From positions 10,519-28,844 of the forward strand of contig MGSU01000044.1 in assembly GCA_001799195.1 (NCBI GenBank): DNA of 18,326 bases, written 5' to 3'. The notes beneath the pieces were generated by a model. The model worked only from the letters and a program-made list of their open reading frames with translations. It did no database searches and was not told the origin of the DNA. The stretch is from Deltaproteobacteria bacterium RIFOXYA12_FULL_61_11 (GTDB lineage Bacteria; Bdellovibrionota_F; JAHFAK01; YA12-FULL-61-11). Position numbers and translations under genes: made by a program. Every line of letters begins with the position of its first letter. The stretch's first letter is position 1. Positions 14,125-18,326 of the stretch are shown one piece after another.

Positions 14125-16091
14125 TGTGCGGCGTGGCCGGTTATTTCGATCCGCGCAGAGCTACGACCCATCCGCGCAACCTGCTCGTACACATGGCGGA
14201 ACGCCTCGCGCACCGGGGTCCGGATGAAACCGGATTCGTCCAAGGCCGCGGTCTGGGACTCTGCTCGACCCGCCTCGCCATCATTGACCCCCGCGGCGGG
14301 CAGCAACCCCGATCCGATGCGGGCAAACGCTACTGGTTGGCCCTCAATGGCGAGCTCTACAATTTCGAGGCACTGCGTGCCGAATTGCTCGGGCTCGGAC
14401 ACTCCTTCACGACCAATTCGGACACCGAGGTGCTGCTCGCGGCCTGGCTGGAGTGGGGCCGAACCGTCTTTCCCCGGCTCATCGGTTCCTACGCCTTCGC
14501 CCTCTACGACAGCCTAGCCCACCGACTTGTCCTCGCCCGAGATCCCTTCGGCAAGCGCCCGCTCTTCTATACCCACGTCGGCGGCGAAGTACTCTTCGCT
14601 TCGGAAATCAAAGCCTTCCTCGGGTTCCCGGGTTTTACCCCCCGCTTTTCTCCACGCGCCCTCCTCGATCTCTATTCCCTCTGGACCCCGCTCCCAGACC
14701 AGAGCTGTTTCGAGGGGGTGCGGCAAGTACCGCCGGGCCACCTGCTCGAGGTGACTCCCGAGGGATGCGACCTGTGGGCGCACTATCGGCCCACGTTCAC
14801 CCCGGACGGACCCGGGTCCATGGAGCTGCCCGAAGCTGCCGCCCTGCTGCGAGAAACCGTCTGCACCAGCATACGTCACCGACTCCGCAGCGACGTGGAA
14901 ATCGGAGCCTATCTCAGTGGCGGACTGGATTCCGCTATCGTCACCGCCGTGGCTTCCTCGTTGCTGGGCCACCCTCCACGCACCTTCTCCCTGGGTTTCG
15001 AGCAAGCCGGTTATGACGAAGGTCCCGAACAAGACCTGCTCGTTGCCGCGCTCGGCTCCGAGCACCAACGCCTGACCATCACCGCCGCCGACATCGCCAG
15101 GACTTTCCCTGCGGCCTTGTGGCACGCCGAAGTGCCGGTCTTCCGCACCGCCTTCGTGCCGATGTACCTGCTCTCCGGGCTCGTCTCTGAGGCCGGGATC
15201 AAGGTTGTCCTGACCGGCGAGGGAGCGGACGAGCTGTTCCTGGGCTACGACCTGTTCAAGGAGACCCGGTTGCGGGAACTGATCGCTGCGGGCCACCCCC
15301 GAGAGGACTTGCTGGAACGGCTCCGAGGCCTCTATTCCTACCTACCCCATTTCGGTCCGCAGAACGCGAGCTACCTCTTGGCCCACATGCAACAATGCGC
15401 TATTCCCCCGGAGGCCGAGCTGTTCTCCCACCATCTCCGGTTGCTGGGGTCGCGCTTGAGTCGGGACCTGCTGGCACTCGCAGGCAGCGGGACTGAGACT
15501 CTGCTCGAACTCTTGCGAAGAGAGGACAGCGGTTTCCCGGTCCACTCGTCCCTGGCCAAGGCCCAATGGTTGGAATGCACGACCCTCCTCGAGGGCTATC
15601 TGCTCTCGACCCAGGGGGACCGCATGGCCATGGCCCATGGGGTGGAGAACCGTACGCCTCTTCTCGATCCCGCGGTGTTCCGCTGTGCCGCGAACCTGCC
15701 GGAAACCTGGAAACTCCGCGATGGTCGGGAAGAAAAGTACCTCTTGCGCAAGGCCTTCTCCGACCTCCTACCCGAAGCGATCCTGCACCGGGTGAAACGG
15801 CCCTATCGCGCTCCGGATGCCCGGTGCTTCCTCGGTCCCGACGCTCCACCCTATGTTGCCGAAGCGCTGCGGCCCGAACGCCTCGAGGCCGTGGGCGTGT
15901 TCGAACTCGCCAGAACGAACGCCTTCCTCCAGCGGCTGCGCACCCTCGCCCCGGACGCCCTCTCCCCGGCCCAGGACCAGGCCTTCCTGCTCCTGCTCTC
16001 CACCGTGCTGCTCCACGAACAGTTCATCGAGGGGCATACGCCCCCTCCCGCTCGCCCCCTTGGATCTTGCACGTGGTACGACATGGTGTAA
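14124..16091 (+). CDS. asnB: Asparagine synthase-like glutamine amidotransferase (AsnB type)
   Basis: 655 residues. The start at 14124 puts Cys at position 2, the N-terminal nucleophile of class II amidotransferases once Met is removed; longer in-frame starts would destroy this. The glutaminase half (1-about 215) shows RGPDE (31-35), NGELYN (75-80) and SDTEVLL (99-105). The synthase half has the PP-loop SGGLDS (265-270) and GEGADELFLGY, as in active AsnB. It releases ammonia from glutamine and transfers it to an AMP-activated carboxyl group. In polyketide clusters such enzymes commonly make terminal primary amides, but making asparagine is not excluded. It is joined to the AT gene by a 1-nt overlap (TGATG) and is the last gene of the operon. 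Confidence 0.93.
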   Translation: MCGVAGYFDPRRATTHPRNLLVHMAERLAHRGPDETGFVQGRGLGLCSTRLAIIDPRGGQQPRSDAGKRYWLALNGELYNFEALRAELLGLGHSFTTNSDTEVLLAAWLEWGRTVFPRLIGSYAFALYDSLAHRLVLARDPFGKRPLFYTHVGGEVLFASEIKAFLGFPGFTPRFSPRALLDLYSLWTPLPDQSCFEGVRQVPPGHLLEVTPEGCDLWAHYRPTFTPDGPGSMELPEAAALLRETVCTSIRHRLRSDVEIGAYLSGGLDSAIVTAVASSLLGHPPRTFSLGFEQAGYDEGPEQDLLVAALGSEHQRLTITAADIARTFPAALWHAEVPVFRTAFVPMYLLSGLVSEAGIKVVLTGEGADELFLGYDLFKETRLRELIAAGHPREDLLERLRGLYSYLPHFGPQNASYLLAHMQQCAIPPEAELFSHHLRLLGSRLSRDLLALAGSGTETLLELLRREDSGFPVHSSLAKAQWLECTTLLEGYLLSTQGDRMAMAHGVENRTPLLDPAVFRCAANLPETWKLRDGREEKYLLRKAFSDLLPEAILHRVKRPYRAPDARCFLGPDAPPYVAEALRPERLEAVGVFELARTNAFLQRLRTLAPDALSPAQDQAFLLLLSTVLLHEQFIEGHTPPPARPLGSCTWYDMV

Positions 16092-16170
16092 GGCCTTCTT
16101 GGTAGGTATAGGGGGCCTGGGGCAGGCACGGGGGCCTTTTGGGCATGCACGGGAGATTTCTGGGCAGGAC
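16092..16170. repeat. Four degenerate tandem repeats of about 20 nt downstream of asnB
   Basis: Units lie at 16092-16110, 16111-16129, 16130-16150 and 16151-16170. The two central units are clearest: GGGGGCCTGGGGCAGGCAC and GGGGGCCTTTTGGGCATGCA (plus C). The outer two keep the GGCCTT or GATTTC plus GGGCAGG-like pattern with several changes. The second unit also contains GCCTG-GGG-CAGGC, a 5-bp hairpin. The function is unknown; the array starts immediately after the asnB stop codon. Confidence 0.55.
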
Positions 16171-16183
16171 CACAAACCTATCG

Positions 16184-16203
16184 ATCGAGGTCAACACCTC
16201 GAT
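16184..16203 (+). terminator. Perfect hairpin, possible asnB operon terminator
   Basis: ATCGAGGT (16184-16191), loop CAAC, ACCTCGAT (16196-16203): a perfect 8-bp stem. It is followed by AATACTTCATCTT, a weak T-rich run. This is the best terminator candidate after asnB, although an operator is also possible. Confidence 0.45.
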
Positions 16204-16219
16204 AATACTTCATCTTCCA

Positions 16220-16240
16220 TCCCTCCCCTCGCGGGAGGGA
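16220..16240. other. Second GC-rich hairpin in the asnB-ParA gap
   Basis: TCCCTCCC (16220-16227) and GGGAGGGA (16233-16240) form a perfect 8-bp stem with a 5-nt loop. Purine-rich sequence follows, with no T-tract. It could strengthen the stop signal between the two operons. Confidence 0.4.
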
Positions 16241-16299
16241 CAGAGGGAGGGGGCCCCCCTCGGCCCAAGGGATTACGGAAAGAAAACATACCCAGCATG

Positions 16300-16388
16300 G
16301 AGAAAAAACCTGGTTTTCTCATCCCTGGCAAGTTATAGTAAATCTCTATTTTTTCATGAAATGATATAACCTAGGTGATTTCATGAAA
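16300..16388 (+). promoter_or_regulatory. AT-rich promoter/operator region of the ParA-PKS operon
   Basis: AT-rich against a GC-rich background. AAAACC-T-GGTTTT (16305-16317) is a perfect 13-bp palindrome centred about 35 bp before the start site expected from TATAGT (16334-16339). The palindrome TTTCATGAAA occurs twice, at 16352-16361 and 16379-16388; the second copy contains the ATG of the ParA gene. A second -10-like box, TATAAC (16365-16370), lies between the two copies. No good -35 box is visible for either. The layout fits autorepression by the HTH domain of the encoded protein. Confidence 0.65.
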
Positions 16389-17348
16389 GAACTCGACAAC
16401 AGGGTCACCCTCGCCGATGCCGCGGCCATGCTCGGCATCAGCCGCGTCGCGGTGACCAAGAAGTTGACCCTCTTAGGTATCGAGCCGATCCAGATCCGCA
16501 AGGGCAACACCGAGGTACAGGGCCTGACCCCGGAACACCTCCGCCACTTGCGCAGCTCCAGGGCCGGCACTAGTCCCGTCCCGGGACGTCCACTGGTGCT
16601 CTCGTTCCAGGGATGTAAGGGCGGCATTGGAAAATCCACCCTCTCGTACAACTTCGCCCTGCGCGCTTCGCAATACGGACTGCGGGTCCTCTGCATCGAC
16701 ACGGATCAGCAGAGCCACCTGACCTTGTGCCTCTGCGGGAAGGCTCCGGGTAACCGCTGTTGGTACGACCTTCTCGAAGGCCAGACCACCCTGCGCGAAG
16801 CCATCGTGCCCTGGCGGGAATACCTGCACATCGTGCCCGGCACCATCCATCTCGCCCTGATCGACTACAAGTACAATGACCGGGCTCACCCCGAAGCCCT
16901 CTTCGGCCGCTACCTCGAGGAGGTCGAGGCCGACTACGACCTGGTCGTGGTCGACTGCGCGCCCTCGCTCTCCCTGCTCAACCAGGCCGTGGCCTATGCC
17001 TCGGACCGCATCGTCATCCCCCAGACCCCTTCGCGCCTGAGCTTCGACGGCCTCGAGCTGACCATCAACTTCCTCGAGGACCTGCACGAGAACTTTGAGA
17101 AACAGCTCGACGTGCGCATCCTCTGCAACATGGTCGAGCCCGACGAACTCAGCTCGATCCGCATCATCTCGCACCTCTCCAAAACCTATGGCGAGGCCCT
17201 GTGCAGGACCTTCGTCCACCGCAGCCAAACGTTCCTGGAGGCCATCGACGCCGGCACCAGCGTCTTCGACTACACCCTCAAGGCCGATACCGCCCGGGAC
17301 GATCTCGATGCCCTGACCCGGGAACTGCTCGCCGACCGGCTCTCCTGA
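16383..17348 (+). CDS. ParA/MinD-like ATPase with N-terminal HTH domain
   Basis: 321 residues. Residues 7-35 (VTLADAAAMLGISRVAVTKKL) form a MerR/excisionase-like helix-turn-helix. A Ser/Pro linker (58-70) leads to the ATPase, with deviant Walker A KGGIGKST (79-86, including the signature Lys79), Walker A' IDTDQQ (105-110) and Walker B VVVDCAPS (188-195). Such ATPases switch between monomer and DNA-bound dimer with ATP and drive partition or positioning of plasmids, chromosomes and protein bodies; P1-type ParA also uses its HTH to repress its own operon. The SD AGGTG precedes the ATG by 5 nt. No ParB gene is seen nearby. Its stop overlaps the PKS start (TGATG), so the two are translationally coupled, an unusual partner for a ParA. 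Regulation or subcellular placement of the megasynthase is inferred. Confidence 0.92.
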   Translation: MKELDNRVTLADAAAMLGISRVAVTKKLTLLGIEPIQIRKGNTEVQGLTPEHLRHLRSSRAGTSPVPGRPLVLSFQGCKGGIGKSTLSYNFALRASQYGLRVLCIDTDQQSHLTLCLCGKAPGNRCWYDLLEGQTTLREAIVPWREYLHIVPGTIHLALIDYKYNDRAHPEALFGRYLEEVEADYDLVVVDCAPSLSLLNQAVAYASDRIVIPQTPSRLSFDGLELTINFLEDLHENFEKQLDVRILCNMVEPDELSSIRIISHLSKTYGEALCRTFVHRSQTFLEAIDAGTSVFDYTLKADTARDDLDALTRELLADRLS

Positions 17349-18326
17349 TGGCCACGATCGACGACCTCCTGCGCAGCAAGCGCAAGCTGCTCGCACGCCT
17401 GGGAGAAGACCCCTTCTTCCCGGGTTCGGTGCTGGGTAAGAGTCCCTTCCGGGAGGATCGGCGTCCCTATCTGCGCTGTTGCAAGGCCGCGGCCGCAGGT
17501 ACCCAGCCGGCGGACATCGCCATCATCGGCCTGGCCTGCCGCTTCCCCGGCGCCGACAACGCTGCGGCGTTCTTCGAGCTGCTCTGCTCGGGCAAGACCC
17601 TGTTCGAACCCCAGGTCCGGGACCGGATCGCCTTACCTCCTTGGCAGAATTTCTCCCCGCAGGACCCGAACTACGTGCCGGTCAAACCCTCGATCGCCGC
17701 TCCCCTGGCTTTCGACGCAGCCTTTTTCGGGTACTCCGAGGAAGAAGCCTCGTGGATGGACCCCCAACAGCGCTGGTTCCTCACCTGCGCCTGGGAGGCC
17801 TTCGAAGAAGCCGGCCACGATCCCCGTTCGTTCCCCGGCAAGGTGGCGGTCTTCGGCGGTACCTCGAAGAACACCTTTCTGCCGCTGCTGCTCGGAGCAA
17901 GGAGCTTCGATAATCCGATCGACCTGTTCCGGGCTCAGACCACCGGGAACATGGTCGATCACTGCACGACCCGCGTCGCCTACAAACTCGGACTCACCGG
18001 CCCCGCCGTCACCGTGCAGACCGCGTGCTCGACGTCGTTCACGGCCATTCATCTCGCTTGCGAGTACCTGCGCCACTGTCAGGGCGACCTAGCCCTCGCC
18101 GGCGGGGTTTGTCTGAGCTTCCCGACCGAGGCGGGCTATCTCTACCAGGACGGGTTCATTGAATCCCGCACCGGGAACTGCCGGGCCTTCAGCGCTGCCT
18201 CCGACGGTACCGTGTTCGGGGACGGCGTCGGCGTGGTCCTGCTGCGCCGGCTCGAGGACGCCTTGGCCGCCGGGGATCACGTCCACGCGATCCTCCGGGG
18301 CACCGCGATCAACAACGACGGCGGGG
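17348..18326 (+). CDS. Polyketide synthase, N-terminal ketosynthase domain (partial, right edge)
   Basis: The frame stays open from the ATG at 17348 to the window end (326 codons). Residues 1-55 are a charged N-terminal segment (DDLLRSKRKLLARLG) that may be a docking helix. The ketosynthase starts at DIAIIGLACRFPGA (56-69). MDPQQR (137-142) is the usual KS motif. The catalytic Cys227 lies in QTACSTSF, and GNCRAFSAASDGTVFGDGVG (276-295) follows. The His residues of the Cys-His-His set lie beyond the edge. The sequence type resembles KS domains of trans-AT or hybrid NRPS-PKS assembly lines rather than FabF. No loading domain precedes the KS, so this may be an elongation module fed by another protein. 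It shares a TGATG stop/start overlap with the ParA gene. Further domains are expected downstream but cannot be seen. Confidence 0.95.
   Translation, partial: MATIDDLLRSKRKLLARLGEDPFFPGSVLGKSPFREDRRPYLRCCKAAAAGTQPADIAIIGLACRFPGADNAAAFFELLCSGKTLFEPQVRDRIALPPWQNFSPQDPNYVPVKPSIAAPLAFDAAFFGYSEEEASWMDPQQRWFLTCAWEAFEEAGHDPRSFPGKVAVFGGTSKNTFLPLLLGARSFDNPIDLFRAQTTGNMVDHCTTRVAYKLGLTGPAVTVQTACSTSFTAIHLACEYLRHCQGDLALAGGVCLSFPTEAGYLYQDGFIESRTGNCRAFSAASDGTVFGDGVGVVLLRRLEDALAAGDHVHAILRGTAINNDGG

Noticed and set aside
16092-16170. Tandem repeats as a CRISPR array
   Set aside because: Units are head to tail, about 20 nt, without spacers, and diverge strongly from one another.

Overview
The window is high-GC bacterial DNA with dense, mostly tightly spaced genes. 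Several traits point to a Gram-negative, deltaproteobacteria- or Myxococcota-like genome: a sigma-54 enhancer-binding regulator with a near-consensus -24/-12 promoter, two very large surface lipoproteins with Asp/Pro/Thr stalks, beta-propeller and collagen-like repeats, and a polyketide-type biosynthetic cluster. The taxonomic guess is inference from gene content only. No tRNA, rRNA, CRISPR array or insertion sequence was seen.

Left part (1-3473). A divergent regulatory unit comes first. A sigma-54-type AAA+ regulator (minus strand, running off the left edge) faces a two-gene operon encoding a YaaW/UPF0174-like protein with a basic tail and a small Cys-containing protein. The space between them holds a perfect 22-bp palindrome inside a 38-bp dyad and a sigma-54 promoter matching TGGCAC-N5-TTGCT. 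The regulator's GAFTGA loop, the part that normally touches sigma-54, reads GAHSQA. A tRNA-dihydrouridine synthase follows.

Middle part (3486-10151). Two giant lipoproteins are divergently transcribed from a 144-bp region: an 851-residue seven-repeat SBBP-like propeller (minus) and a 1238-residue protein with a stalk, a collagen-like tract, two Cys-paired repeats, a cadherin/He_PIG-like domain and a Ycf48-like propeller (plus). They share the stalk motif GDPSADP. Beyond them is a 65-codon gene for a small exported peptide.

Right part (10152-18326). This is the start of a biosynthetic cluster with the hallmarks of a trans-AT polyketide pathway: a PfaD-type enoyl reductase, a free-standing ACP, a PP-loop (AANH-type) ATP pyrophosphatase, a free-standing acyltransferase and an AsnB-type amidotransferase. 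The last four overlap by 1-8 nt and probably form one operon. After a 291-bp regulatory region rich in repeats and palindromes comes an HTH-ParA ATPase whose stop codon overlaps the start of a large PKS gene (ketosynthase first; cut by the right edge).

Working model: the ACP, AT, ER and KS build an acyl chain, and AsnB plus the PP-loop enzyme add nitrogen or sulfur to it. The HTH-ParA protein is translationally coupled to the megasynthase and may regulate or position it. That last pairing, and the ACP/PP-loop pair, are the most promising candidates for something undescribed.
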